From Rhodococcus sp. RD6.2 (GTDB lineage: Bacteria > Actinomycetota > Actinomycetes > Mycobacteriales > Mycobacteriaceae): a stretch of DNA of 64,000 nt. The position numbers and the translations under genes were made by a program. Positions 8,605 through 17,127 of the stretch are shown here, in pieces (position 1 is the stretch's first letter; each line of letters begins with the position of its first letter). The stretch covers positions 363,760 through 427,759 of the forward strand of contig NZ_CVQP01000006.1 of NCBI RefSeq assembly GCF_001040705.1, given 5' to 3'. The notes under the pieces are model-generated. The model did not search any database, was not told the origin of the DNA, and worked only from the letters and a program-made list of their open reading frames with translations.

Positions 8605-9869
8605 CCGTGGCTCCGTACACCGAGCACGACCTCGAACGGCGCGTCCCCGAGGGGGCGAAGAGCGCCGGACTGCCCGGAGCGAGCGCACCGCGCAGCGACT
8701 TCTCCCGCGACCGGGCCCGGGTGCAGCACAGCGCGGCGTTGCGTCGCCTCGCCGACAAGACCCAGGTCGTCGGGCCCCGCGACGGCGACACCCCACGAAC
8801 CCGCCTCACCCATTCGATCGAGGTCGCGCAGATCGGCCGCGGCATCGCCGACGGGCTCGGGTGCGACCCCGACCTGGTCGACCTCGCGGGCCTCGCCCAC
8901 GACATCGGGCACCCCCCGTACGGGCACAACGGCGAGAAGGCGCTCGACGAGGTCGCCGCCGACTGTGGCGGTTTCGAGGGCAACGCGCAGAACCTGCGCA
9001 TTCTCACCAGCCTCGAACCGAAGGTCCTCGCACCCGACGGCAGCAGTTCGGGCCTCAACCTCACCCGGGCCGCGCTCGACGCCGCGATCAAGTACCCGTG
9101 GACGCGGCCGTCGCCCGGCGCCAAGTTCGGCGCCTACGACGACGACGCCGACATTCTCGCCTGGGTCCGCGACGGCGCCCCGGACCGGCGCAAGAGCCTG
9201 GAAGCGCAGGTCATGGACTGGGCCGACGACGTCGCGTACTCCGTGCACGACGTCGAGGACGGCGTCATCGCCGGACGCATCGATCTGCGCGCACTCGCCG
9301 ACCCCAGCGAGCGCGCAGCGCTCGCGGAGATGGGTGCCGCCGAGTTCCGCGGTCTGGTCGTCGACGACCTGGTCGAGGCGGCGAGCAGGCTGTCGCGGCT
9401 GCCGGTGGTCGTCGCGGTCGGCAGCTACGACGGCACGCTCGCGTCGGCCGTCGCGCTGAAGAACCTGACCAGCGAACTCGTGGGCCGGTTCGCGACGGCC
9501 GCGGTGTCCGCCACCCGGTCCGTCGCGGGCGACCGGCCGCTCACCCGCTACGCCGCGGACCTGGAGATCCCGCCGGTCGTCGCGGCGGAGGTGGCGCTTC
9601 TCAAGAGGGTGGCCCTGCGCTACGTGATGTCCGACGCCGGGCACCGCACCAAACAGGACCGTCAGCGCGACCGGATCCACCGCGTCGCCCAGTGGCTGCT
9701 GCACACTGCCCCGAGCTGCCTCGACCCGATCCTGCTGCCGTCGTGGGAACGCGCGCAGGACGACGCCGCGCGGACCCGGGTGATCGTCGACCAGATCGCG
9801 TCCTACACCGAGAGCCGACTCGAACGCGTCGACAAGCAGAGCCTCGGCGCTCAGGCGTCGTGGGGGTGA
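8601..9869 (+). CDS. dgt: Deoxyguanosinetriphosphate triphosphohydrolase-like protein
   Basis: HD-domain dNTPase that releases triphosphate from dNTPs and influences nucleotide pools. The 422-residue product has the metal-binding H...HD...D pattern: [10 protein letters not shown], then [15 protein letters not shown], and a later [13 protein letters not shown]. The GTG start overlaps the upstream DUF218 stop (GTGA), and the N-terminus [10 protein letters not shown] fits the family. Synteny with dnaG downstream matches Rv2344c-Rv2343c. Here an M19 dipeptidase gene is inserted between them on the opposite strand. Confidence 0.92.
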   Translation: MTVAPYTEHDLERRVPEGAKSAGLPGASAPRSDFSRDRARVQHSAALRRLADKTQVVGPRDGDTPRTRLTHSIEVAQIGRGIADGLGCDPDLVDLAGLAHDIGHPPYGHNGEKALDEVAADCGGFEGNAQNLRILTSLEPKVLAPDGSSSGLNLTRAALDAAIKYPWTRPSPGAKFGAYDDDADILAWVRDGAPDRRKSLEAQVMDWADDVAYSVHDVEDGVIAGRIDLRALADPSERAALAEMGAAEFRGLVVDDLVEAASRLSRLPVVVAVGSYDGTLASAVALKNLTSELVGRFATAAVSATRSVAGDRPLTRYAADLEIPPVVAAEVALLKRVALRYVMSDAGHRTKQDRQRDRIHRVAQWLLHTAPSCLDPILLPSWERAQDDAARTRVIVDQIASYTESRLERVDKQSLGAQASWG

Positions 9870-9875
9870 GTCGCG

Positions 9876-11063
9876 CTACTCCGGCAGGACCTGACCCATC
9901 ACGCGGAACGTGTTGCCGCCCATGATCGCCCGGATCTCGTCGTCACTGCGGCCCCGGTCGCGCAGTTCCTGGGTGATCACCGCGATCTCACTGGTGTCCC
10001 ACGCGACGGTGGTGGCGCCGTCGTAGTCGGACCCGAGCGCCGCGGTCTGCAGGCCGCCGACGGCGATCACATGCTCGATCGCGTCGACGACCGCGGTCGG
10101 GGTCAGCTCGCACACCGCGGCGTCCCAGTACCCGATTCCGACGACGCCGCCGGTCGCCGCGACGCCGCGGATCTCGTCGTCGGTGAGGTTGCGGTTGACG
10201 TTGCACGTCGCCTGCACGCCGCCGTGGCTGGCGACGACCGGCTTCGTCGCCAACGCGAGCATCTCCGCGATCGCCGTGTGGCTCGAATGCGCGATGTCGA
10301 CGATGACGCCGCGCCGCTCCATCTCCGCGAACGCCGCCCGGCCGAGGTCGGTCAGCCCACCCTGCTCGACGCCGTGCATCGAGCCGACGGCCTCGTTGTC
10401 GAAGAAGTGCGCGAACCCGGCCATCCGCATGCCCGCGTCGTACAGCGCGTCGAAGTTCTCGATGTTGCCCTCGAGGTTCTGCAATCCCTCGACGGAGAAC
10501 AGTGCGCCCGTCACGTCCTGCCCGGCCTCGCGGTCCGCGAGCAGGGTGTCGAGGTCGCCTCGGGTGCGAATGACCCGCAGCGTGCCGTTGGAGTCCGCGG
10601 CCGCCTTCTCCAGCTTCTCCGCGTGGTACAGCGACCGCTGCAGCAGCGATCCCCACGTGCGCGGCGGCTGCAGCTGCGCGAAGGTGAGAAGGGTGATGTT
10701 GTCGGTGTCGGCGGTGTTCGCGTCGTAGTTCTGGCCCTTCGGCGACTTCGACACCGACGAGAACACCTGCAGCGCGACGTTGCCGTCCTGCAGGCGCGGC
10801 AGGTCCATGTGGCCGCGGGACGACCGCTCCAGCAGGTCGCGGTCCCACATCAGGGTGTCCGAGTGCATGTCGGCGATCTGGAGGCTGTCGTGCAGCGCCT
10901 GCGTCTGCGGGGTCACCGCGGGCAGGTCGGCGTCGACGACCTGGTTCTGGGCGCGTTCGACGATGCCGGGGGTGAGCGCGAAGAACGCGACGGCGGCGAC
11001 GGGGACCAGGACGGCGACACCGACGAGGGCGCGGCGCAGCCATCGGCGTGAGGTGGGCGACAT
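9876..11063 (-). CDS. Membrane-anchored M19 dipeptidase
   Basis: Zinc dipeptidase of the renal dipeptidase family, 395 residues. An N-terminal membrane helix (about 12-32) suggests an extracytoplasmic enzyme. Zinc-site motifs are visible: DMHSDT, FSVEGLQNL, IVDIAHSSH and VVASHGG. The C-terminus has LGSDYDGATTV and GGNTFRV typical of M19. Natural substrates could include cell-wall or exogenous dipeptides; not decidable here. It is convergent with dgt (6 bases apart) and divergent from dnaG, so it looks like an insertion into the conserved dgt-dnaG order. Confidence 0.85.
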   Translation of the reverse strand: MSPTSRRWLRRALVGVAVLVPVAAVAFFALTPGIVERAQNQVVDADLPAVTPQTQALHDSLQIADMHSDTLMWDRDLLERSSRGHMDLPRLQDGNVALQVFSSVSKSPKGQNYDANTADTDNITLLTFAQLQPPRTWGSLLQRSLYHAEKLEKAAADSNGTLRVIRTRGDLDTLLADREAGQDVTGALFSVEGLQNLEGNIENFDALYDAGMRMAGFAHFFDNEAVGSMHGVEQGGLTDLGRAAFAEMERRGVIVDIAHSSHTAIAEMLALATKPVVASHGGVQATCNVNRNLTDDEIRGVAATGGVVGIGYWDAAVCELTPTAVVDAIEHVIAVGGLQTAALGSDYDGATTVAWDTSEIAVITQELRDRGRSDDEIRAIMGGNTFRVMGQVLPE

Positions 11064-11123
11064 GGCCGAATCCTAGGGCGTCCACCCTGCGGGGTTCCCG
11101 GAACGGGCACCTACACTGTCCTC

Positions 11124-13028
11124 GTGGCCGGCCGAATCTCTGAACGTGACATCGCGGCCATTCGAGAGCGCACTCGCATCGAGGACATCGTGGGCGAGTA
11201 CGTCGCCCTCAAGAACAGCGGCGGCGACTCGATGAAGGGACTGTGTCCCTTCCACGACGAGAAGTCGCCCTCCTTCCATGCTCGACCCAACCACGGCACC
11301 TTCCACTGCTTCGGCTGCGGTGAGGGCGGGGACGTGTACTCGTTCCTGCAGAAGATCGAGCACATCTCGTTCGTCGAAGCGGTCGAGCAGCTCGCGGACC
11401 GGATCAACTACACCATCTCTTACGAGGGCGGCGGGCCGTCCGTCCAGCGCGACCGCGGCACCCGGGCGCGCCTGGTCGCGGCGAACGCGGCGGCGCAGCA
11501 GTTCTATGCGGCGCGGTTGTCGCAGCCGGATGCGCAGACCGCCCGCGACTACCTCACCGAACGCAACTTCGACGGCCAGGCCGCGCTGACGTTCGGCTGC
11601 GGCTACGCCCCCGACGGCTGGGACACCCTCACCAAGCACCTCATGACCAAGGGGTTCGAGGCGAAGGAGATCATCGACGCCGGCCTCGCGACGCCGGGCA
11701 AGCGCGGAACTCCGATCGACCGGTTCCGGCGTCGCCTGGTGTGGCCGATCCGCAACCTCGGCGGCGACGTCATCGGGTTCGGGGCTCGCAAGCTGTTCGA
11801 CGACGACACGATGCCGGGGAAGTACATCAACACCCCGGAAACCATGCTGTACAAGAAGTCCCAGGTGTTGTTCGGGCTCGACCTGGCCAAGCGGGACATC
11901 GCGAAGGGTCACCAGGCGGTCGTCGTCGAGGGCTACACCGACGTGATGGCGATGCACCTCGCTGGCGTCACCACCGCCGTCGCATCGTGCGGCACCGCAT
12001 TCGGCGACGATCACCTGGCGATGCTGCGGCGCCTACTCATGGACGACAGCTACTTCCGCGGCGAGATCATCTACACCTTCGACGGGGACGCGGCCGGGCA
12101 GGCCGCGGCGATGAAGGCGTTCGAAGGCGACCAGAAGATGGCAGGCCAGACGTACGTCGCCGTCGCACCGGACGGCATGGACCCGTGCGAGTTGCGGCAG
12201 GAGTCCGGTGACGCCGCCGTGCGCGACCTCGTCGCCCGACGGGTTCCGCTCTTCCGGTTCGTCGTGAAATCGGTTCTCGCCGAACATGATCTGGAGACCG
12301 CGGAGGGTCGGGTCGAGGCTCTGCGCCGCACCGTCCCGGTGGTGGCCCGGATCAAGGACACCGCCCTGCGTGAGGACTATGCGCGCCAACTCGCCGGCTG
12401 GGTCGGCTGGGACGACATCAACTCCGTCGTGCGCCGGGTCCGGGACGAATCACGTCGCGGTGGATCGCGCACGGGTAAGCCGCAGCAGGCGAATCGGTTC
12501 CGGGAGGAACCGCAGGCCCCGGCCGCTCCGTCGGGTCCGCCGCGCCCGAATCCGCGCGATCCGGCCCTGTGGCCGCAGCGGGACGCCCTCAAGGCGGGTT
12601 TGCAGTACCCGGAGATCGCCGGGTCGGTGTTCGACTCCCTGCCGCCCGAGACGTTCACCCATCCCGCGTACGCCCTGGTGCGGCAGGCGATGGCGGACGC
12701 GGGCGGCACCGCGGCCGGGCTCGGCGGCGCCGAATGGATGGACGCCGTCGCGAAGCTGTCCGACCCGTTGCAGTCACTGGTGACGGAGCTGGCCGTCGAG
12801 CCGATCCGCGCCTCCGACGTCCCCGACTACATTCCCCGCGTCCTCGCGCGCCTGCAGGAGGTGTGGGTCGGGCAGCAGGTCGCCGACCTCAAGTCGCGAC
12901 TGCAGCGGATGTCGCAGGCCGACCGCCCCGACGAGTACATGTCGCTCTTCGGCGACCTCGTCGCCCTCGAGCAGTACCGGCGAAGCCTGCTCGAGCAGGC
13001 GGTCGGGGACAACGCCGAGGACTTCTGA
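11124..13028 (+). CDS. dnaG: DNA primase
   Basis: Synthesises RNA primers for replication. The 634-residue protein has an N-terminal CHC2 zinc-ribbon (CPFHDEKSPSF then CFGCGEGGD), a catalytic core, and a TOPRIM domain with the acidic VVEGYTDVMAMH and FDGDAAGQAA motifs. The C-terminal domain (about 470-634) should bind the DnaB helicase. A Pro/Arg-rich linker sits at about 440-480. GTG 11124 gives the usual start, MAGRISERDIAAIRERT. Full length, no anomalies. Confidence 0.96.
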   Translation: MAGRISERDIAAIRERTRIEDIVGEYVALKNSGGDSMKGLCPFHDEKSPSFHARPNHGTFHCFGCGEGGDVYSFLQKIEHISFVEAVEQLADRINYTISYEGGGPSVQRDRGTRARLVAANAAAQQFYAARLSQPDAQTARDYLTERNFDGQAALTFGCGYAPDGWDTLTKHLMTKGFEAKEIIDAGLATPGKRGTPIDRFRRRLVWPIRNLGGDVIGFGARKLFDDDTMPGKYINTPETMLYKKSQVLFGLDLAKRDIAKGHQAVVVEGYTDVMAMHLAGVTTAVASCGTAFGDDHLAMLRRLLMDDSYFRGEIIYTFDGDAAGQAAAMKAFEGDQKMAGQTYVAVAPDGMDPCELRQESGDAAVRDLVARRVPLFRFVVKSVLAEHDLETAEGRVEALRRTVPVVARIKDTALREDYARQLAGWVGWDDINSVVRRVRDESRRGGSRTGKPQQANRFREEPQAPAAPSGPPRPNPRDPALWPQRDALKAGLQYPEIAGSVFDSLPPETFTHPAYALVRQAMADAGGTAAGLGGAEWMDAVAKLSDPLQSLVTELAVEPIRASDVPDYIPRVLARLQEVWVGQQVADLKSRLQRMSQADRPDEYMSLFGDLVALEQYRRSLLEQAVGDNAEDF

Positions 13029-13042
13029 CCTCCAGGCGAGGG

Positions 13043-13282
13043 TCAGAGGCTGTCGCGGGGCACGTAGATCTGCGTCTTCTCGTCGATCGGCTTGAGCGGT
13101 TCCAGCTTCGGCTGCGGATCGAGGCTGTCCGCGAGCTTCTTGCGTCCCACCTCGATGGCCTTCTTCGTCGCCGGGCTCTCCACGATCGCCTTCGTGGTCC
13201 GGGTGATCTGTTCGTAGCGTCCACGGCCGGCCTTCGTGCCGAGTACGTACCCCGCCGCCACCGCCATCAACAAGCGCAACAT
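13043..13282 (-). CDS. Small conserved membrane protein downstream of dnaG
   Basis: The 79-residue protein begins with a hydrophobic MLRLLMAVAAGYVLGTKAGR segment followed by a charged helical region ending in VPRDSL. The pattern of a short membrane helix, then a glycine-containing YVLGTKAGR turn, resembles YtxH-like proteins. A protein of this size lies in the same place in mycobacteria (Rv2342). AGGAGGGAAAGCAGTAG precedes the ATG. Function unknown. Convergent with dnaG, 14 bases apart. Confidence 0.75.
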   Translation of the reverse strand: MLRLLMAVAAGYVLGTKAGRGRYEQITRTTKAIVESPATKKAIEVGRKKLADSLDPQPKLEPLKPIDEKTQIYVPRDSL

Positions 13283-13419
13283 CTACTGCTTTCCCTCCTG
13301 TCGAACGGCCTGACACAGTGTGCCTGACGAGCCCCGGCGCAGGCGATTTGGTACCAGGGTGGGTCTATGGGTTAAAGTCTGTTCCGCAGCCAAGCGCAAG
13401 CGAGAGCTGCCGAAGATAA

Positions 13420-13492
13420 TCCCCTGTAGCTCAATTGGCAGAGCTTCCGACTGTTAATCGGACGGTTGCTGGTTCGAGTCCAGCCGGGGGAG
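13420..13492 (+). tRNA. tRNA-Asn (GTT)
   Basis: Complete 73-base cloverleaf. The acceptor is TCCCCTG paired with CGGGGGA (one T-G), the anticodon loop CTGTTAA gives anticodon GTT, and the T-arm is GCTGG-TTCGAGT-CCAGC, with discriminator G. CCA is not encoded. A 16-bp stem-loop with a T-run follows at once, then a decayed tyrosine integrase, so this tRNA probably served as a phage or ICE attachment site. Confidence 0.95.
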
Positions 13493-13497
13493 CTTCG

Positions 13498-13540
13498 AAA
13501 GGCCCTTCACCTGTAGCAATGCAGGTGAAGGGCCTTTTTC
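13498..13540 (+). terminator. Rho-independent terminator of tRNA-Asn
   Basis: Stem 13498-13513 with 13522-13537 (16 bp, starting AAAGGCCC), loop of 8 bases, ending in a run of five T. It is the most canonical intrinsic terminator in the window and sits 6 bases after the tRNA. Confidence 0.9.
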
Positions 13541-13566
13541 GTTTCAGGGACGACTACGCACTGTTG

Positions 13567-13702
13567 TCACGGATTGTCACAACTGATCCCAAAACTCGTC
13601 GCACCGGCAGCGAGCGCGTCAGTCTGGGAATGCGCGTAGGACCGCATCGTGAACGAGGAATCTGCGTGCCCGAGCCAAGCTAATCACCGCGATGGGGACG
13701 CC
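13567..13702 (-). pseudogene. Remnant of a tyrosine-recombinase integrase (C-terminal end, frameshifted)
   Basis: Reading right to left, one frame encodes GVPIAVIS (13702-13679). After a single leftover base at 13678 the next frame continues WLGHADSSFTMRSYAHSQ and on to a TGA at 13567-13569. Joined, these give the C-terminal signature of phage and ICE integrases: the LGH box histidine and, 13 codons later, the catalytic Tyr of SYAH (codon 13636-13638). The junction needs a 2-base deletion or 1-base insertion. Upstream coding (13703 onward) is not recognisable in any single frame. The gene points toward tRNA-Asn, as expected for an integrase next to its attachment site. Confidence 0.75.
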
Positions 13703-13917
13703 CGGCAGCCTCAGGCGTGAGGATCACCATCCACACTTCCCGAGGTGACCTTGATCGGAGTGTGCGGGCTGAGGCTTCCGACTTGTATGCCGGAGCGGCG
13801 TCGCAGCGTGACCGGTGGGACTACGGGTAGCGAGGTCGGTCAGCATGAGCATGCACGCGCCGCGATGTGGGCAGGACTAGCCTGGCCCGTAGCCAAACAC
13901 CCTGGAGGTGATTGACG

Positions 13918-14007
13918 ATGGATGCCTGGTCTGTGTGGCTCGGCCCCATAGGTTCCTTCATCGACTACGCGCTGTACTGGGTGCGCAATGGGCACCTGCC
14001 CGGATGA
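13918..14007 (+). CDS. Tiny 29-residue protein within the decayed integrated element
   Basis: An ATG with a strong GGAGGTG 7 bases upstream opens a 29-codon frame that is Trp/Tyr/Leu-rich, then stops and is followed by a stem-loop. The peptide contains SVWLGPIGSFIDYALYW, which could insert in or lie on a membrane. The combination of RBS, short frame and hairpin suggests a genuinely expressed unit. I do not recognise the family. The 215 bases between this and the integrase remnant show no coding signal I can support. Confidence 0.5.
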   Translation: MDAWSVWLGPIGSFIDYALYWVRNGHLPG

Positions 14008-14014
14008 GCAAGCG

Positions 14015-14053
14015 ACGGCGGGCCAGTGATCTGTGGGACCGCTGACCCGCCGT
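14015..14053 (+). terminator. Stem-loop after the 29-residue ORF
   Basis: ACGGCGGG (14015-14022) pairs with CCCGCCGT (14046-14053), extended after one mismatch by CAG/CTG, with an internal loop region of about 17 bases. It follows the tiny ORF by 7 bases. No T-run. Confidence 0.5.
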
Positions 14054-14085
14054 AGCTCAACTCATTGTTGATCGGGTTGAAGTTC

Positions 14086-14310
14086 TTACCGATCCAAGAC
14101 GAGAACGGGTTGCCCGAGTAGTTCATAGTCGCGGCCGATTCGGGCGTCCGGGTCGGGCATGTAGCCGCGTCGGACGTAGTCGTCGATCGTGTTGATCGAC
14201 AGTCCCTCTCGCTCGGCGACTTTGGCGCGACTCAGGTACTCGATCACTGTGCCACCTTGGTTCGACGCGCCTGGGGGATCGGCCCAGTGTGGTTGTTCCA
14301 TGTTCTCCAC
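14086..14310 (-). CDS. Excisionase-like helix-turn-helix protein
   Basis: The small DNA-binding protein of up to 74 residues has YLSRAKVAEREGLSINTIDD, a MerR/AlpA-type HTH, followed by YVRRGYMPDPDARIGR, the wing seen in excisionase-like proteins of actinobacterial mobile elements. ATG 14310 gives 74 residues; the GTG at 14247, just before IEYLSRAKV and with GGTGG upstream, is the more family-like start. Together with the integrase remnant it marks an old integrated element. It lies 4 bases after the lipoprotein gene. Confidence 0.6.
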   Translation of the reverse strand: MENMEQPHWADPPGASNQGGTVIEYLSRAKVAEREGLSINTIDDYVRRGYMPDPDARIGRDYELLGQPVLVLDR

Positions 14311-14314
14311 CGAC

Positions 14315-14770
14315 CTACTTACCGAGTGCCTGGGAGACCTGGTCGTAGGCTTCGAGCATCGCGGTGTACTCGGAGCACTTGAATCGTGCGCTCAGTAGAT
14401 ACCGAGCCCGGATTTGCTGTTCGGTTCGCCCGGATTCCTGAGCCTGCTTGGCTACAAGCGGGTCGAGGGTGTCCGCAGCTGTCGCGGCGCCGCCTGACGA
14501 TGTCACTGACGGGCTGCGGGTCGACTTTGCGAATCCTTGAACCACACCGCAGTCCGCGGCAGCCACCGCGACAGTTGCTTCGACTGTCTCTGGTTGATCT
14601 GCTGCCGCGTCGGCCGCGGCCATGCTTTTGCCGTAGACCTCGCGTGCGACCGCGTACGTGTACTCGCGATCTGTCATGGTTGGCGCGGCGTCACTTGAGT
14701 CGCTGTTGCTGCAGGCGGTCGCCGCCAGCAGCGCGATAGCTGCGGCGCTGGTCACGATTGTCCGTTTCAT
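14315..14770 (-). CDS. Putative lipoprotein
   Basis: The 151-residue product starts at ATG 14770 (MKRTIVTSAAAIALLAATAC). The signal peptide ends in an LAATAC lipobox, followed by a Ser/Asp-rich linker and a helical domain of about 110 residues with two later Cys (in AADCGVVQG and FKCSEY) that may form a disulfide. No domain recognised. No convincing Shine-Dalgarno sequence. It is adjacent to the excisionase-like gene in the same direction and may be cargo of the integrated element. Confidence 0.6.
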   Translation of the reverse strand: MKRTIVTSAAAIALLAATACSNSDSSDAAPTMTDREYTYAVAREVYGKSMAAADAAADQPETVEATVAVAAADCGVVQGFAKSTRSPSVTSSGGAATAADTLDPLVAKQAQESGRTEQQIRARYLLSARFKCSEYTAMLEAYDQVSQALGK

Positions 14771-14870
14771 GCGCGGATTGAACCAGACTGCCGGCGGCCG
14801 GATGTGGCTGTCGTGCGAGTGACTGACATCGCTTCTCGTTGGGGAGCGCCAGTCTCGGCTACTCGTTGAT

Positions 14871-14898
14871 GCCCCCACTCCTATGTCGGAGTGGGGGC
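14871..14898. terminator. Stem-loop between the lipoprotein and DUF4822 genes
   Basis: 11-bp perfect stem GCCCCCACTCC (14871-14881) with 14888-14898 and a 6-base loop, about 80 bases downstream of the DUF4822 stop and upstream of the lipoprotein start. Likely ends the DUF4822 transcript. Confidence 0.6.
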
Positions 14899-14976
14899 GT
14901 TTCGTCGTAGCTCACGAGCCCTTGCGTGCCCGGCCCGGCACGCCGGGACGGTCTCGCTCGTACACGGCTGTTCGGG

Positions 14977-15582
14977 TCAGTGGCTGTTGCCGTTGTTGAA
15001 GTGGTAGTCGGTGCTGCCGTTGCCGTCCAGGCTGCTGTTCGCGCTGGGGCCGCGGCCGTCGGTGCCGGGCTCGACGTGGTTGGTCTTGGTGTGCACGATG
15101 TCGTAGTAGACGCTCGTGTCGGCTGCGTTCGGGAAGATGCGGTAGGTGAAGACCTTCTTGTCGAGCTGGGTGATCGGGACGACACGCTCGAAGAGAACCT
15201 GGCCGGCGTCGTTCTTCGCGTTGATCCAGCGCTCGGAGCCGTCGGGGGTGACGGTCCAGTCGCCGTGCAGCTTGGGGCTGTCGTCGAGGTTGTACATCGT
15301 GTACGTGCCGTCTGCCTTGAAGTAGGCCCAGCCCACGAAGTTCGAGACGGCCGGGTTGTCGAGGGCGACGCGGTTGCCGTCCTGGTCGACAGCGCTGGTG
15401 GTCTTCCACGGGGTCGAGGCGAGCACGTCCGAGGGGGTCTGCGCGACGTCGGATGAGCCGACGTACGCCGGCGCGGCGAGTGCGGCGGCAGCCGCGGTGG
15501 TCGGGGCGATCGCGAGTGCGGCGAGCACGAGGGTCGAGGCGGCGACAGCGGTACGGCGGGAGATCGGCGCGATGATGTTCAT
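14977..15582 (-). CDS. Secreted DUF4822-like protein
   Basis: The 201-residue product is read from ATG 15582, which has GAGG 6 bases upstream. It has a Sec signal peptide (residues 1-36, with ISRRTAVAAS and an Ala-rich core). One DUF4822-like domain follows (VLASTPWKTTSAVDQDGNR, then VGWAYFKADGTY and DWTVTPDGSERW). The tail is Gly/Asn/His-rich. DUF4822 proteins are secreted beta-rich proteins of unknown role. An in-frame start nine codons further upstream (15609) would hide the signal peptide. Monocistronic. Confidence 0.7.
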   Translation of the reverse strand: MNIIAPISRRTAVAASTLVLAALAIAPTTAAAAALAAPAYVGSSDVAQTPSDVLASTPWKTTSAVDQDGNRVALDNPAVSNFVGWAYFKADGTYTMYNLDDSPKLHGDWTVTPDGSERWINAKNDAGQVLFERVVPITQLDKKVFTYRIFPNAADTSVYYDIVHTKTNHVEPGTDGRGPSANSSLDGNGSTDYHFNNGNSH

Positions 15583-15752
15583 GTCCTCGACGCTACGAAT
15601 CGGGCCCACGGGTCCACATCATCCGATTGGCTATTTGCTCGGACGCCGAACGGATGATCCGGAGGAGATCACTTGGACGCGACGCGAGCACCACAGGCTG
15701 TAGTCCGCGGCTGTGTCGGTGGGCCGAGTCCGCCGCCTGCAAGACTTGCGTC

Positions 15753-16721
15753 GTGACTGGCCTTCACCCATCCGTCGAACCGTACGACTCCGGTCATCTG
15801 GATGTCACCGACGGCAACTCCCTGTACTGGGAGACCGTCGGAACGCCCACCGGCCTTCCCGTCGTCTACCTGCACGGCGGGCCCGGCTCGGGTTGCACAC
15901 TCGGTGCGCGGAGGTTCTTCGACCCGCAGGTTTTCCGCGCGGTGCTGTTCGATCAGCGGGGGTGCGGTCGCAGTCACCCGCGGGCGGACGACCCCACGAC
16001 CGACCTGGCGGCGAACACGACCGATCATCTGATCGCGGACATCGAACGGCTCCGGGAACATCTCGGGATCGACAGGTGGGTTGTGGCCGGACTGTCGTGG
16101 GGAGTGACACTCGGACTGGCCTACGCGCAGGCGCACCCCGATCGGGTGCTCGCAATGGCACTGGGTGCAGTCACGGCCGGCACCCGGAAGGAGGTCGAGT
16201 GGGTCACGCGCGACATGCGTCGCGTCTTCCCGCGTGAATGGGAGCGGTTCATCGAACCGGTGCCCGAGAACGAGCGTGAGGGGAACATCGCCGCCGCGTA
16301 TGCGCGCCTGCTCGCTGACGCGGATCCGCGGGTACGTGAGCACGCCGCTCGGCGGTGGTGTGAGTGGGAAGACGTCCACGTCTCGCTGATGCCCGGCTGG
16401 ACGCCCCGCGCGAGCTATCAGGACCCATCGTTCCGAATGATGTTCGCGCGAACGGTCACCCACTACTGGGGCAACGACTGCTTCCTCGCCGACGGCCAGC
16501 TCCACGACCGGATGGACAGGCTCGCAGGCATCCCCGCCGGCCTCGTCCACGGCAGGTACGACGTGTCCGGCCCACTCGACACCGCGTGGCAACTTCATCG
16601 CCGGTGGGACGGGAGCACTCTCGTCGTAGTCGACGACGCCGGGCACGGCGGTGGCAGCTTCAGCGGACGGTTCGCCGACGCGGTCAGCGCGGTCGCGGAA
16701 CGGGTGGCGCATCGGTTGTGA
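15753..16721 (+). CDS. Prolyl aminopeptidase-like alpha/beta hydrolase (S33)
   Basis: The 322-residue protein from GTG 15753 removes N-terminal proline in characterised relatives. Visible are the oxyanion motif HGGPGSG, the DQRGCGRS signature specific to proline iminopeptidases, the nucleophile Ser115 in GLSWG, Asp in HGRYDVSGP and His in DAGHGGG. A second, more typical copy is at 60445-61410. This copy is diverged (VTAGTRKEVEW replaces the usual LRGIF segment), so specificity may differ. It is followed by a 13-bp stem-loop. Confidence 0.85.
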   Translation: MTGLHPSVEPYDSGHLDVTDGNSLYWETVGTPTGLPVVYLHGGPGSGCTLGARRFFDPQVFRAVLFDQRGCGRSHPRADDPTTDLAANTTDHLIADIERLREHLGIDRWVVAGLSWGVTLGLAYAQAHPDRVLAMALGAVTAGTRKEVEWVTRDMRRVFPREWERFIEPVPENEREGNIAAAYARLLADADPRVREHAARRWCEWEDVHVSLMPGWTPRASYQDPSFRMMFARTVTHYWGNDCFLADGQLHDRMDRLAGIPAGLVHGRYDVSGPLDTAWQLHRRWDGSTLVVVDDAGHGGGSFSGRFADAVSAVAERVAHRL

Positions 16722-16749
16722 CCGAGTGCGGCCAGGGATTCGACGTGCA

Positions 16750-16781
16750 GGTCCCCGACCTGTGTACGCAGGTCGGGGACC
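16750..16781 (+). terminator. Terminator after the aminopeptidase gene
   Basis: 13-bp perfect stem GGTCCCCGACCTG (16750-16762) with 16769-16781, 6-base loop, beginning 28 bases after the stop codon. A partial echo of the stem (GATCGGGGACC) occurs at about 16804-16814. Confidence 0.7.
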
Positions 16782-16876
16782 CATTGTCGTCGCGGTGATC
16801 GAGATCGGGGACCTTCGGCCCTGTTTCTGCCGCGTCGAGGGTGGAACCATCGCATTGTCGATGAAAGGCGATGGAA

Positions 16877-17029
16877 ATGATGCAGAACTCGCGAACTCTC
16901 GCGAACACCCACCTTCTCGCTCCGCGGGATGCCGGTGAGCATGTCACCCGCGCGCAGTTCGTCCTGGCGATGCTCGCCGCGCTGTCCGTCGTGGCGGCGG
17001 GGGTTCTGCTGCTGACCGTTTTGAGCTGA
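16877..17029 (+). CDS. Small single-pass membrane protein (50 residues)
   Basis: ATG-ATG start with AAAGG about 11 bases upstream. Residues 1-27 are polar and contain two His. Residues 28-49 form a clear transmembrane helix (FVLAMLAAL to LLLTVLS). The third-position GC pattern matches real genes here. It lies alone between a terminator and tRNA-Met. I do not recognise the family; such short C-tail-anchored proteins are often missed in annotation. Confidence 0.55.
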   Translation: MMQNSRTLANTHLLAPRDAGEHVTRAQFVLAMLAALSVVAAGVLLLTVLS

Positions 17030-17127
17030 CACCGGTACTGGCGCTGACACCGCCGGTGTCCGCGTCGCCACGGCCTCCCGGTAGCATTCCCGTGCGCCCG
17101 CATCGGTTCTCGGACCAGCGGGCGGAT

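Noticed and set aside
7834-8796. Extension of the TPM-domain protein by about 320 residues upstream
   Set aside because: The extension would run antisense through the DUF218 gene and bury the signal peptide; the sequence is Arg/Pro-rich shadow.
13493-17127. A second copy of the tRNA-Asn 3' end as attR of the integrated element
   Set aside because: I looked for the GCTGGTTCGAGTCCAGCC segment downstream and found only unrelated T-arms, so the right boundary is left undefined.
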